Of a stretch of DNA of 64,000 nucleotides, positions 53,836-62,672 are shown piece by piece. The position numbers and the translations under genes were made by a program. Source of the DNA: Sphingomonas bacterium (GTDB lineage Bacteria; Pseudomonadota; Alphaproteobacteria; Sphingomonadales; Sphingomonadaceae). The DNA is taken from positions 1 to 64,000 of the forward strand of contig NZ_CAHJWJ010000016.1 in assembly GCF_903642285.1 (NCBI RefSeq), written 5' to 3'. The first letter of the stretch is position 1. Each line of letters begins with the position of its first letter. The notes beneath the pieces were generated by a model. It was given only the letters and a program-made list of their open reading frames with translations. It was not told the origin of the DNA and made no database searches.

Positions 53836-55794
53836 ATGGCGACGCAGGGGTATGAGCTGGCGCACGACGCCGCGCGGTTGGCGACGCTGGACGACTATGC
53901 CATCCTCGACACACCGTCGGAGACCGGGTTCGACGATATCGTCCGCCTGGCGACGCTGGCGTGCGATGCGCCGACCGCGCTCGTCAGCATGATCGCCGAC
54001 GATCGTCAGTGGTTCAAGGCGCGGTCGGGGTTCGCGGAGCTGGAAACCGATCTGGCGACGTCGGTCTGCGCATATACCATTACGGCGGACGATCTGCTCG
54101 TCATCCCGGATCTGGCGCTGGACCCGCGAACGGTGGACAACCGGCTGGTGACGAACGCGCCCCATGCGCGCTTCTATGCCGGTGCGCCGCTCAGGGTCGC
54201 GGACGGGCAGGTGCTCGGTGCGCTGTGCGTCATCGATCTCGCACCACGCCCGGAAGGGCTGACGCTCGACCAGGCGGAGACGCTTCGCGCGCTGGCCGGG
54301 CAAGTCGTCGCGCTGCTCGAACTGCGCCGCGCGCTGACGCAGCAGGTATCGCGCGAGGCGCATTGGCGCGGATTGTTCGAGCAGCTGAGCGAGGGCTTCG
54401 TCGTCAAGGATGCGGTGCGCGACGCGTGGGGGAGGATCGTCGACTGGCGCTATGTCGAGGTGAACGCGGCGTGGTGCGACATGCTCGGCATGATGGGCAC
54501 GCCGATGACCGGCCGGACGCTGCTGTCGGTATTCCCGACGATCGAGCAGGCGTGGATCGAAGATTTCGCGGCGGTCGTCGAGACGGGCGAGCCGCGGACG
54601 TTCCGCCGGGAAATCGCGACGCTCGGCCGATGGTACGAAGGACGCGCGTTCCGGCTGGGCCCGGACCGGTTCGCCGCCACCTTCGTCGAGGTGACGGACC
54701 AGGTCCGTCACCAGCGGCGGCAGGCTGCGCTGCTGACGCTCGGCGACCGGCTTCGCGATCTCGGCAGCATCGCGGCGATGACGGTGGAGGCGAGCCGCGT
54801 CGTCGGTGAGGCGCTGTGCGTCACGCGGGTCGGGTTCGGCCGGTTCGATGCCGCACAGGATCATCTCGACGTCTCGCCCGGCTGGACCGCACCCGGCCAG
54901 CGCGAGATCAGCGGATCGCGACCGATCGCGCATTACGGCGATGTCGCGGCCGATCTGATCGGCGGCCAGCCGCTGGTGATCGAGGATGTGCGGGCCGATC
55001 CGCGGACCGCGGGAACATCGGCCGCGCTGGAGACGATCGGGGTGCGCGCGCAGGTCAACATGCCGGTGCGCGACAAGGGCCGGACGGTGGCTTTGCTGTT
55101 CGTCCACGACGACAAGCCGCGCGCATGGACCGCGGAGGAGCTGTCCTTCCTGCGCAGCGTGGCGGACCGGCTGGAGGTCGGCGTCGCGCGGCTGCAGGCG
55201 GACGAGCGGCAGAAATTGCTGAACGAGGAATTGTCGCACCGGCTGAAGAACACGCTGTCCATCGTGCAGGCGATCGCGACCCAGACGTTGAAATCGGTCG
55301 CCGATCGGCCGGCGGTCGAAATACTGGAGCGGCGATTAATGGCGCTCGGCGCGGCGCACGACCTATTGTTGCGCAAGAATTGGGTAGGTGCGGATCTTCG
55401 CCAGATCGCCGAGGACGTGATCGGTGCGGTCGCCCCGCTGGACCGGATGACGTTCGCCGGCGCGTCGGTGGAGTTCGGTTCCCGCGCAGCGATGTCGCTG
55501 TCGCTGCTGCTCCACGAACTGGCGACCAACGCGATCAAATATGGTTCGCTGTCGAGGGACGGCGGCATCGTCACGCTGGCGTGGCAGACCGAACAGGGCG
55601 ATCACGGCGCGGAGCTGGTACTGTCCTGGGTCGAGCGCGGCGGCCCGCCGGCGACCCAGCCGATCCGCCGCGGATTCGGGTCGAAGCTGATCCGCATGGG
55701 TTTGATCGGAACGGGCGGGGTTGATGCACGTTATGATGATGTCGGCTTTTCCGCCGTCATGCGTGCGCCGCTGATGGAACTCCAGTCGGCATGA
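53836..55794 (+). CDS. HWE-family sensor histidine kinase with GAF and PAS domains
   Basis: A soluble kinase of about 652 residues. A GAF domain (about 20-165, ATSVCAYTITADDLLVIPDL) is followed by a PAS domain (about 185-300), a second GAF (about 305-465), then the HWE kinase core: phospho-acceptor EELSHRLKNTLSIVQAIATQ near residue 475, LLHELATNAIKYGSLSRDGG as N box and VLSWVERGGPPATQP as the WxE motif. No membrane helices, so it senses a cytoplasmic or diffusible signal. A GTG at 53821 is an alternative start. A single-domain response regulator follows. Confidence 0.92.
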   Translation: MATQGYELAHDAARLATLDDYAILDTPSETGFDDIVRLATLACDAPTALVSMIADDRQWFKARSGFAELETDLATSVCAYTITADDLLVIPDLALDPRTVDNRLVTNAPHARFYAGAPLRVADGQVLGALCVIDLAPRPEGLTLDQAETLRALAGQVVALLELRRALTQQVSREAHWRGLFEQLSEGFVVKDAVRDAWGRIVDWRYVEVNAAWCDMLGMMGTPMTGRTLLSVFPTIEQAWIEDFAAVVETGEPRTFRREIATLGRWYEGRAFRLGPDRFAATFVEVTDQVRHQRRQAALLTLGDRLRDLGSIAAMTVEASRVVGEALCVTRVGFGRFDAAQDHLDVSPGWTAPGQREISGSRPIAHYGDVAADLIGGQPLVIEDVRADPRTAGTSAALETIGVRAQVNMPVRDKGRTVALLFVHDDKPRAWTAEELSFLRSVADRLEVGVARLQADERQKLLNEELSHRLKNTLSIVQAIATQTLKSVADRPAVEILERRLMALGAAHDLLLRKNWVGADLRQIAEDVIGAVAPLDRMTFAGASVEFGSRAAMSLSLLLHELATNAIKYGSLSRDGGIVTLAWQTEQGDHGAELVLSWVERGGPPATQPIRRGFGSKLIRMGLIGTGGVDARYDDVGFSAVMRAPLMELQSA

Positions 55795-55854
55795 TCAGGA
55801 AAGCGGGATGACTTGCCGAACATCGATACCAGCACCGACACGGGCGCGGCGACT

Positions 55855-56211
55855 ATGATACCGGTATTGCTGGTCGTGGAGGACGAACCGCTGTTGCGAA
55901 TGCTGGCGATGGATGTCGGCGAGGATGCGGGCTTCACCGTCGTCGCGGCGGCCAACGCCGCCGCCGCCGTCGCGATCCTTGAGGCACGGACCGACATCCG
56001 AGTCGTGTTCACCGATATCGACATGCCCGGATCGATCGACGGCCTCAAACTGGCCGCCTGCATCCGCGACCGCTGGCCGCCCATCCACATCATCGTGACG
56101 TCCGGCCACCGCAAACCCGCGGACGGCGATCTGCCCGCGGGCAGCATGTTCTTCGCCAAGCCGTACCGGCAGGACCGGGTGATCGAGGCGATGCGGCGGA
56201 TGGCGGCTTAG
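55855..56211 (+). CDS. Single-domain response regulator
   Basis: A 118-residue CheY-like receiver. LLVVEDEPLLRMLAMDVGED carries the acidic pair, VVFTDIDMPGSIDGLKLAAC the phosphorylatable Asp, IVTSGH the Thr/Ser and FFAKPYRQDRVIEAM the Lys. No output domain is present, typical of receivers paired with HWE kinases. The start is uncertain: a TTG at 55813 with AAGCGGGA upstream would add 14 residues. It is 60 bases after the kinase stop and is its probable partner. Confidence 0.88.
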   Translation: MIPVLLVVEDEPLLRMLAMDVGEDAGFTVVAAANAAAAVAILEARTDIRVVFTDIDMPGSIDGLKLAACIRDRWPPIHIIVTSGHRKPADGDLPAGSMFFAKPYRQDRVIEAMRRMAA

Positions 56212-56487
56212 GGGAAGCTGGCGTTCAGTGGGTTGCGGTGGCGTGTGGTTAGCAGCGGTTGGCCGACGTCGGTGGACTACCGACGGGCAGCTTTGGGGAA
56301 GCGGTAGCCAGTACCTGCCGTCCCGCCATCGACGGGCTTTCCCGAAAACGATCGCGGTTGGGAAAACGCGAGCGTTCTCGAAACCCAACCAAGCCCGCCA
56401 TTCTGAGAATTGCCAGCGTCCGTGTCTGACCGGCACCATTGCCCGATTGCCCATTGACGTTGTCACTGTGGCGAGGCTGATAGTCAT

Positions 56488-57585
56488 GTGAGCATCAGTC
56501 CCATGTCCCTAATCCTCGGTCTGTTCGAGGTGCAGATGCTCTTGCTGGCGACCGCCATCATCGTCGGGCGGCGTGGGGCCGCGCAACGTTCTCTCGGCGC
56601 GTTGCTGATCGTCCTGTGCGGCATGCTGACGCCGTTCGCCATCGGCTATGCCGGCCTCTACGATCGCTGGCCGTGGCTCTCGTTCGCGCCGTTCGCCGTG
56701 CCCCTGGCGATGGGGCCACTGCTCTACGCGCACCTCAATGTCCTGATCTTCGATCGGCCGATACCACGCTGGCACGCCGCGTTGCCCGTGGGTCAGTTCG
56801 CCTATCAGGCCGTCGCCTTTTGCCTCCCGCTCGGTTTGAGAGGTACGTTCGATCGGGAGGTTCAACGTCCTTGGCTCGATCCGATCCTGGCGGTGCTGCT
56901 GCTCGCATCGATGATCGGTTACGCCGTTGCCGGACTATGTGCACTGCGCCAACATCGCGGTTGGCTGATGGCGTGCCGATCGGACCTCGCTGCGGCCAAG
57001 CGGGTGCAGGCGGTGCTGATCGCCTTTGCCGTGATCGCGGCGGTGCGAACGGTATACCTGGTCGCCGATGCCCTGATCGCACCGCTCTCCTACTTCGACA
57101 TGTTCGGTTTCTATGTCGTACTGGCGATCGTCGGTAATTATCTGGCGATCGAGGGCTGGCGGCAGGCAGACGCCCGACCGCAGCCTATCGTGGAGCCGAT
57201 CGAGCGGGATTGGCGTCCGATCGCGACCGAATGGATGCGCCGGATCGAAGAACAGGAATGGTGGCGCGATCCCGACCTCGACCTTGCCAAGTTGGCTCGC
57301 CGGCTTGGGACCAACACTGCCTATCTGTCGCGCGGCCTCAACGAAGGCCTTGGGCTGGGGTTCGCCGAGGCGATCAATGGCCCGCGCGTCGAGCATGTCG
57401 CCGCAAAGCTTCGGGACGGTTCCGATCGCGATATCCTGACGCTCGCGATCGATGCCGGTTTCGGATCGAAGGCGACGTTCAACCGTGCCTTCAAGGATCG
57501 GTTCGGCATCACGCCCACGGCCTTTCGCCGCGTCTCAACGGGCAAAAACGACGTGGGACATGCGGATCTGCAGCGCATAGCCTGA
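56488..57585 (+). CDS. Membrane-bound AraC-family regulator
   Basis: A 365-residue protein with seven predicted membrane helices in the N-terminal part (LILGLFEVQMLLLATAIIVG, SLGALLIVLCGMLTPFAIGYA and others to about residue 235), then a cytoplasmic AraC DNA-binding domain (DLDLAKLARRLGTNTAYLSR, IDAGFGSKATFNRAFKDRFGITPTAFR). The start is a GTG with GAGG upstream; an ATG five codons later has none. Regulators of this build sense an external or membrane signal. An S41 protease gene follows in the same direction. Confidence 0.88.
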   Translation: MSISPMSLILGLFEVQMLLLATAIIVGRRGAAQRSLGALLIVLCGMLTPFAIGYAGLYDRWPWLSFAPFAVPLAMGPLLYAHLNVLIFDRPIPRWHAALPVGQFAYQAVAFCLPLGLRGTFDREVQRPWLDPILAVLLLASMIGYAVAGLCALRQHRGWLMACRSDLAAAKRVQAVLIAFAVIAAVRTVYLVADALIAPLSYFDMFGFYVVLAIVGNYLAIEGWRQADARPQPIVEPIERDWRPIATEWMRRIEEQEWWRDPDLDLAKLARRLGTNTAYLSRGLNEGLGLGFAEAINGPRVEHVAAKLRDGSDRDILTLAIDAGFGSKATFNRAFKDRFGITPTAFRRVSTGKNDVGHADLQRIA

Positions 57586-57631
57586 CCATGACCGGCATCG
57601 GCTCGGGGTCTAAGCCGCTCGGAGCAACACC

Positions 57632-59113
57632 ATGTTTCACCTCGATCGCCGGCATTTCCTGACGGGAACGTCGGGACTGCTCGCCGCCGCCTTCCTGCCG
57701 GCATCCGCCAGGGCGACCGGCGAGCTGCTGGCACCTGCGGCGATGCGAGAGGACATAGCCATCCTGTTCGACGCGTATGCAAGCTTGCATCCCGGCCTCT
57801 ACCGCTACCTGACCCCGGCCGGCTTCCGGCGGGAACGCGAGCGTCTCGATCGGTTTGCCGGTACGCCCCGCGCTCTGGGAGACTTCTACCTGGCGCTGTC
57901 GGCCTTCACTGCCAGCATCCGGTGCGGCCACAGCTTCCCCAATCCTGCCAATCAGACACCGGCCGTCGTATCGGCGCTGTTCGGCAGGCCCGATCGGCTG
58001 CCGTTCGCCTTCGCATGGCTGGACCGGCGCATGATCGTCACCGCCGATCTCGGCAGCGGGCACCATCTGCCGGCCGGGAGCGAGGTCGTTGCGATCGACG
58101 GCATCGACGCACGCGACATCCTGGCCAAGATGCTTCCCTATGGCCGCACGGATGGGAGCAACGATGCGCGCAAGGTGGCCGACCTCGGCATACCGGGCGA
58201 TGGCGATCAGCCGGCATTCGATGTGCTGCGGACACTCCTCTTCCCATCATCCGGTCCCTCGGCCCGTATCGTGGTGCGAGCCGAGGGCAGAACCGTCGCC
58301 ATGGCTTGTGCGTTGATGACCGCAGCGGCGCGGGACGCGGCGCTACGTCATCCATCCAAAGACTCTCCTTATGGCTGGTCGTTCGAGCTGCGCGGCAACG
58401 TCGGCGTCCTCGTGATGCCGACCTGGGCGGTCTTTCACGACGAATGGGATTGGCGGGGTTTCATCGACGCCAGCATGGACACCGCGATCGACCGCCAGCT
58501 CTCGGGCATCGTCATCGACGTACGCGACAATGGCGGAGGTCTTGATTGCGGGGCGGCGATCATCGCCCGCCTGATCGAAGCGCCGCTGGCCGCCGACAGC
58601 TATTCCCGCCATGTACGCTACCGCAAGATACCCGATCGGCTTTCCCCCTACCTCAAGACCTGGGACCGCAGCTTCAAAGACTGGGGGGCGTCGGCGATCG
58701 GTCCCGACGCGACCGGTTTCTACATCCTGACCCGTCCCGGCGACGCTTCCGATACCGACACCATCCAGCCGAAGGGGCGACGGTTCACGGGCAAGGTCGC
58801 CGTCCTCGTAGGCCCGAAGAACGCTTCGGCCACCTTCGGCTTCGCGAGCCTCATGCAGCGTCACCGGCTGGGAACGCTGATTGGCGAGCATACCGGCGGC
58901 AACCGTCGCGGCATCAACGGCGGCGCTTTCTTCTTCGTCGGATTACCCGGATCGGGCATCGAGGTCGATCTGCCGCTGATTGCCTATTGGCCCGACACGC
59001 CGCAACCGGACGCCGGGATCATGCCGGATATCCTCATGCCGGCCCGAGCAGCCGATCTACGAGCCGGGGGGGACACCGCGCTGGCGCAGGCGGTCCTCAT
59101 AGCGTCAAACTGA
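57632..59113 (+). CDS. Exported S41-family peptidase
   Basis: A 493-residue protein with a Tat-like signal peptide (DRRHFLTGTSGLLAAAFLPA). The C-terminal half is the S41 (tail-specific protease/C-terminal processing) fold: GIVIDVRDNGGGLDCGAAII, FTGKVAVLVGPKNASATFGF, where the Ser of NASATF is the likely nucleophile, and GEHTGGNRRGINGGAFFF. There is no recognisable PDZ domain, so it belongs to the S41 group that acts on peptides or is a peptidase-like binding protein. It lies 46 bases after the membrane AraC regulator, its likely controller. Confidence 0.88.
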   Translation: MFHLDRRHFLTGTSGLLAAAFLPASARATGELLAPAAMREDIAILFDAYASLHPGLYRYLTPAGFRRERERLDRFAGTPRALGDFYLALSAFTASIRCGHSFPNPANQTPAVVSALFGRPDRLPFAFAWLDRRMIVTADLGSGHHLPAGSEVVAIDGIDARDILAKMLPYGRTDGSNDARKVADLGIPGDGDQPAFDVLRTLLFPSSGPSARIVVRAEGRTVAMACALMTAAARDAALRHPSKDSPYGWSFELRGNVGVLVMPTWAVFHDEWDWRGFIDASMDTAIDRQLSGIVIDVRDNGGGLDCGAAIIARLIEAPLAADSYSRHVRYRKIPDRLSPYLKTWDRSFKDWGASAIGPDATGFYILTRPGDASDTDTIQPKGRRFTGKVAVLVGPKNASATFGFASLMQRHRLGTLIGEHTGGNRRGINGGAFFFVGLPGSGIEVDLPLIAYWPDTPQPDAGIMPDILMPARAADLRAGGDTALAQAVLIASN

Positions 59114-59257
59114 TCCATCTACCTTCCAGATTGGGAATCGCACCCCATAGAGCCGGTCATCATCTGCTCCTTTCGAATGTCCGCTCCGAACAATGCAACC
59201 GGACGGACGCTACGGCATCAGGAGGCCGAACGCGTGCAGTGAGCGCCGGGATGTTTC

Positions 59258-59309
59258 TTAACCAGATCGGTACAAAGCGCTTGACAGCGCGACGCTGTTT
59301 GGGTACATA
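59258..59309 (+). promoter_or_regulatory. Promoter of the gene transfer agent cluster
   Basis: TTGACA (59281-59286), a 17-base spacer and TACATA (59304-59309) form a good sigma-70 promoter. A CtrA-type half-site TTAACC lies at 59258-59263, about 20 bases upstream of the -35. GTA expression needs CtrA in Rhodobacter. Transcription would begin near 59316, 83 bases before the first gene. Confidence 0.55.
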
Positions 59310-59336
59310 ACAGGAACGCTTAAGAATTGCGAGTCG

Positions 59337-59369
59337 GGGGCCGGGGCGGCGACGCCTGTCGGCCCCTTT
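59337..59369 (+). terminator. Leader hairpin resembling an attenuator or terminator
   Basis: GGGGCCG (59337-59343) pairs with CGGCCCC (59360-59366), and inside it GGCG (59345-59348) pairs with CGCC (59353-59356) around the tetraloop GCGA, a GNRA loop. TTT follows. It lies between the promoter and the ribosome binding site of the first GTA gene. Confidence 0.55.
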
Positions 59370-59398
59370 CGCTGTGAGCCTTGGGGGAGGACGATAGG

Positions 59399-59875
59399 AT
59401 GGAAGCCGACGACGCGATCGCAGTAAAGAAGAAGCGCCGGAGCAAGCCCCGGACCAAATGGACGCCGGCGAAAACGGCAGCGTTTTTCGATCATCTGTCG
59501 ATCGCCGGCAATATTTCCCAGGCCGCCGCGGCGGTCGGCATGGCCCCGTGTTCGGTGCATCGCATGCGCGCGCGCGACGCCGAATTCGCCGACGCATGGG
59601 AAGTCACGATCGAGGCCGGATATGCGACGATCGAGATGCGGCTGATCGGGCATACCCTGGCCGGACTGGGCCGGGGCGATCCGATGGAAGCGGTCGGCGA
59701 CGCGGTGGCGATCGATGTCGATCAGGCGCTGCGATTGCTGAAGGAACGCGACACCAGACGAACCGGCGCTCGATTGCGGAGTGGCGCACGTCCGCGACGC
59801 GCCACGGCGGCCGAAACCGATGCGTTGATCCTTGCCAAGCTGGCGGCGATCGCGGCGCGGAAGACCGGGGCTTGA
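59399..59875 (+). CDS. GTA small terminase-like protein (g1-type)
   Basis: A 158-residue protein starting MEADDAIAVKKKRRSKPRTK. A helix-turn-helix segment, TAAFFDHLSIAGNISQAAAAVGMAPCSVHRMRARD, binds DNA ends in phage small terminases, and the rest is a coiled helical oligomerisation part (ALRLLKERDTRRTG). The strong GGGGGAGG ribosome binding site eight bases upstream sets the start. Its place ahead of TerL matches g1 of the Rhodobacter capsulatus GTA (RcGTA). The next gene may start at a TTG overlapping this stop. Confidence 0.8.
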   Translation: MEADDAIAVKKKRRSKPRTKWTPAKTAAFFDHLSIAGNISQAAAAVGMAPCSVHRMRARDAEFADAWEVTIEAGYATIEMRLIGHTLAGLGRGDPMEAVGDAVAIDVDQALRLLKERDTRRTGARLRSGARPRRATAAETDALILAKLAAIAARKTGA

Positions 59876-59910
59876 GCGGGGAACCGGGCGCGGTTCCGCC
59901 GTTCGAACGG

Positions 59911-61188
59911 ATGCGTTTGCTGCACCCCGATGAGCAGTCGGAAATCGTCGAGTCCCTACCCGGGCCGCACAAGCGCGAACTGCTCACGCGTTGGGAAGTA
60001 TGGGCGCATCACGGGCAACGCGCGCCCGAAGGCGACTGGCGGATCTGGCTGATCCGTGCCGGTCGCGGGTTCGGGAAGACGCGCGCCGGTGCTGAATGGG
60101 TCAGCGCGGTGGCGCGCGCCAATCCGGACGCGCGGATCGCGCTGGTCGGCGCGACGATCGCCGACGCGCATCGGGTCATGATCGACGGCGCGAGCGGACT
60201 TCGGTCGGTCGCGTGGGAGGAAGAGCGCGTGGTCTGGCGCGGTACGAAGGGCGAGTTCGTCTTCCCCTCCGGCGCGCGCGCGTTCGTCTATTCGGCCGAA
60301 GCGCCCGACGCCTTGCGCGGGCCGGAGCATCATGCGGCATGGTGCGACGAGCTGGCGAAATGGCGCTGCGGCGACGTGGCATGGGACAACCTCATGATGG
60401 GGCTGCGGCTGGGCGAGGGGCGCGTGGTGGTGACGACGACGCCGCGGCCGGTGCCGCTGATGCGGCGGTTGCTGGCGATGCCGGGGCTGGTCGAGACGGT
60501 CGGGCGCACGGTCGACAACCCGCATCTGCCCGTGTCGTTCGTGGCGGCGATGGCGGCGCAATATGGCGCGACCAGGCTCGGTCGGCAGGAACTGGGGGGC
60601 GAGATGATCGAGGATGCGGTCGGCGCGCTGTGGACGCGGGCGATGATCGAGGCGTGCCGGACCGGTTCGTCGCCCGATCCGGTGCGCGTGGTCGTGGGGG
60701 TCGATCCGCCCGCCGGGATCGGCGGCGATGCGTGCGGGATCGTCGCGGTCGCGCTGGATGCCGGTGGCATCGGCTATGTGCTGGAGGATGCGAGCGTCGT
60801 GGGCGCGTCGCCCGAAGGCTGGGCGCGCGCGGTCGCGGCCTGCGTCGAACGGCATGGCGCGGACCGGGTGATCGCAGAGGTCAACCAGGGGGGCGCGATG
60901 GTGGAAAGCGTGCTGCGCGGGGCGGCGGCCGACCTGCCGATCAAGACGGTCCACGCGACGCGCGGCAAGGTGCTGCGCGCCGAGCCGGTGGCCGCGCTCT
61001 ACGAGCGGGGAAAGGTGCGGCATGTCGGCGCGTTCCCCGCGCTGGAAGACGAGCTGTGCGGGCTGGTCTCCGGCGGGGGGTATGAAGGGCCGGGGCGATC
61101 GCCGGACCGTGCGGATGCATTGGTGTGGGCGGTGACGGCGCTGATGCTGGGCGCGGGAGGAAGCCCGAAGGTGCGGGTGGTGGGGTAG
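59911..61188 (+). CDS. GTA large terminase (g2-type)
   Basis: A 425-residue DNA-packaging motor. The ATPase has IRAGRGFGKTRAGAEWVSAV (Walker A) and HHAAWCDELAKW (Walker B), then VVTTTPRPVPLMRRLLAMPG as motif III. The nuclease domain begins VVVGVDPPAGIGGDACGIVA and ends SPDRADALVWAVTALM, both with conserved Asp. A TTG at 59872 overlapping the previous stop is an alternative start adding 13 residues. It matches RcGTA g2 and fills capsids with host DNA by headful packaging if the particle is functional. Confidence 0.92.
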   Translation: MRLLHPDEQSEIVESLPGPHKRELLTRWEVWAHHGQRAPEGDWRIWLIRAGRGFGKTRAGAEWVSAVARANPDARIALVGATIADAHRVMIDGASGLRSVAWEEERVVWRGTKGEFVFPSGARAFVYSAEAPDALRGPEHHAAWCDELAKWRCGDVAWDNLMMGLRLGEGRVVVTTTPRPVPLMRRLLAMPGLVETVGRTVDNPHLPVSFVAAMAAQYGATRLGRQELGGEMIEDAVGALWTRAMIEACRTGSSPDPVRVVVGVDPPAGIGGDACGIVAVALDAGGIGYVLEDASVVGASPEGWARAVAACVERHGADRVIAEVNQGGAMVESVLRGAAADLPIKTVHATRGKVLRAEPVAALYERGKVRHVGAFPALEDELCGLVSGGGYEGPGRSPDRADALVWAVTALMLGAGGSPKVRVVG

Positions 61189-61198
61189 CATCATTTCC

Positions 61199-61225
61199 GT
61201 CATGCCGGGACAAGCCCGGCATGAC
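61199..61225. repeat. Short perfect palindrome Pal-A between terminase and portal genes
   Basis: GTCATGCCGGGACAAGCCCG runs into GGCATGAC, a 12-bp stem with a three-base loop. It differs by one base from the copy at 24849-24875, and lies 11 bases after the TerL stop inside the GTA operon. Confidence 0.85.
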
Positions 61226-61281
61226 GACGTTTTGCGGCGGTGACGGATGTCGATCCCTCGCCCACGTTCAAAGGACAGCTC

Positions 61282-62382
61282 ATGAAACTCTTCGGGTGGA
61301 AGGCCCCGCGCGATGGCGCGCGGCCGGCTTTGTCGCGTGCCGGCGTCACCGCGTTTTCGGGCGACTGGCCGCAAGGGTATGAGGCGCAGGTGCGTGCGGG
61401 CTACCGCGACAACGCGGTCGGGCAGCGTGCGGTGCGGCTGATGGCGGAAAGCGTCGGCGACGTACCGCTGACCGCTTCGGACCCGGCGCTCGTCGCGTTG
61501 GTCACCATGCGGTCGGGCGGGCAGACCCTGCTCGGCGATGTCGGGGCGCAATTGCTGTTGCACGGCAATGCCTATGTCCAGCTGCTGCGCGACGCGGATG
61601 GCGGGATCGCCGAACTCTATGCGCTTCGCCCCGAACGGGTGAGCGTGGAGCCGGATGCGAGCGGCTGGCCCGCGGCCTATGCCTACCGGGTCGGCGGCAA
61701 CGTCACGCGACTGTCCGCGGACCCGGTGCGGCCGCAGGTCGTCCATATCAAGGCGTATAACCCGCTCGACGATCATTACGGGCTCGGCTGCCTCGGGGCC
61801 GCATCGGGCGCGGTCGCGGTGCACAATGCGGCGGCGCGCTGGAACAAGGCGCTGCTCGACAATGCCGCGCGGCCGTCCGGTGCGCTGGTGCACGAGGCGG
61901 CGGACGGGTCGGTGCTGTCGCGCGACCAGTTCGACCGGCTACGCCGCGAGATGGAGGAGGGGTTTTCCGGCGCGGCGAATGCCGGCCGGCCGATGCTGCT
62001 GGAGGGTGGCTTGCGCTGGCAGGCGATCAGCCTGACGCCCGCCGAACTGGATTTCGTCGGCACCAAGGCGGCGGCGGCACGCGAGATCGCGCTGGCGTTC
62101 GGAGTGCCGCCGATGATGCTCGGGCTGCCGGGCGACAGCACCTACGCCAATTACCGCGAGGCGAACCGCGCGTTTTTCCGGCTGTCGGTGCTGCCGATGG
62201 CGGGGACGATCCTCGACGCGCTGGCGCAGGGGTTGCGGGGGTGGTTCCCCGACGCCGCGCTGTCGGTCGATCTCGACCGGGTCGCGGCGATCGCGGAGGA
62301 CCGCGCCAGCCTTTGGGACATGGTCGGCAAGGCGGATTTTCTCACCGGCGAGGAGAAGCGTGCGAAGGTCGGGCTGTCGTGA
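61282..62382 (+). CDS. GTA/HK97-family portal protein (g3-type)
   Basis: A 366-residue phage portal of the HK97 gp3 class, through which DNA enters the capsid. YRDNAVGQRAVRLMAESVGDVPLTA is the N-terminal block, LLLHGNAYVQLLRDADGGI the central one and LALAFGVPPMMLGLPGDSTYANYREANRAFFR the C-terminal signature (IALAFGVPP here). The start MKLFGWKAP follows AAAGGACAG. Position and size match RcGTA g3. The stop overlaps the next gene as GTGA. Confidence 0.92.
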   Translation: MKLFGWKAPRDGARPALSRAGVTAFSGDWPQGYEAQVRAGYRDNAVGQRAVRLMAESVGDVPLTASDPALVALVTMRSGGQTLLGDVGAQLLLHGNAYVQLLRDADGGIAELYALRPERVSVEPDASGWPAAYAYRVGGNVTRLSADPVRPQVVHIKAYNPLDDHYGLGCLGAASGAVAVHNAAARWNKALLDNAARPSGALVHEAADGSVLSRDQFDRLRREMEEGFSGAANAGRPMLLEGGLRWQAISLTPAELDFVGTKAAAAREIALAFGVPPMMLGLPGDSTYANYREANRAFFRLSVLPMAGTILDALAQGLRGWFPDAALSVDLDRVAAIAEDRASLWDMVGKADFLTGEEKRAKVGLS

Positions 62383-62672
62383 CGGGCGGCGTCTTGGCCC
62401 AGCTGATGAAACAGGGGGCGGAGCGCGGCGCGGACCTGGTGACGCTTCGCGCGATCGCGGAGGAAGCGGGCGAACTTGGCGCGACTCGCGCGCTGACACG
62501 GCTCGGCCTCGCCGACGAGCGGGCGGAACGCGATGTCGCGGAACTGCGCGAGCTGCTGGGGGCGTGGCGCGATGCGAAGCGGTCGGCGTGGAAGGCGATT
62601 ATCGGCTGGGCGTGCGCGGCGGTGCTGGCTGCGCTGGCGCTGAAGCTCGGGTTCGGGGCGCTGGTGAAATGA
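62379..62672 (+). CDS. Small GTA-cluster protein with C-terminal membrane helix
   Basis: A 97-residue protein starting at a GTG that overlaps the portal stop. The N-terminal two thirds are helical and charged (ADLVTLRAIAEEAGELGATR, AELRELLGAWRDAKRS), and residues about 76-95 (IIGWACAAVLAALALKLGF) form a membrane segment. It occupies the place of RcGTA g3.5 between portal and protease; a sequence relation cannot be judged by eye. It overlaps the protease gene as ATGA. Confidence 0.7.
   Translation: MTGGVLAQLMKQGAERGADLVTLRAIAEEAGELGATRALTRLGLADERAERDVAELRELLGAWRDAKRSAWKAIIGWACAAVLAALALKLGFGALVK

Noticed and set aside
56212-56487. 276-base gap after the response regulator with several short inverted pieces
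   Set aside because: No gene, promoter or repeat family could be supported; GAACGC/TTTCCC fragments look like chance or decayed sequence.
59114-59257. Attachment site or integrase remnant before the GTA cluster
   Set aside because: No tRNA, direct repeat or integrase fragment is visible; GTA clusters normally lack these.
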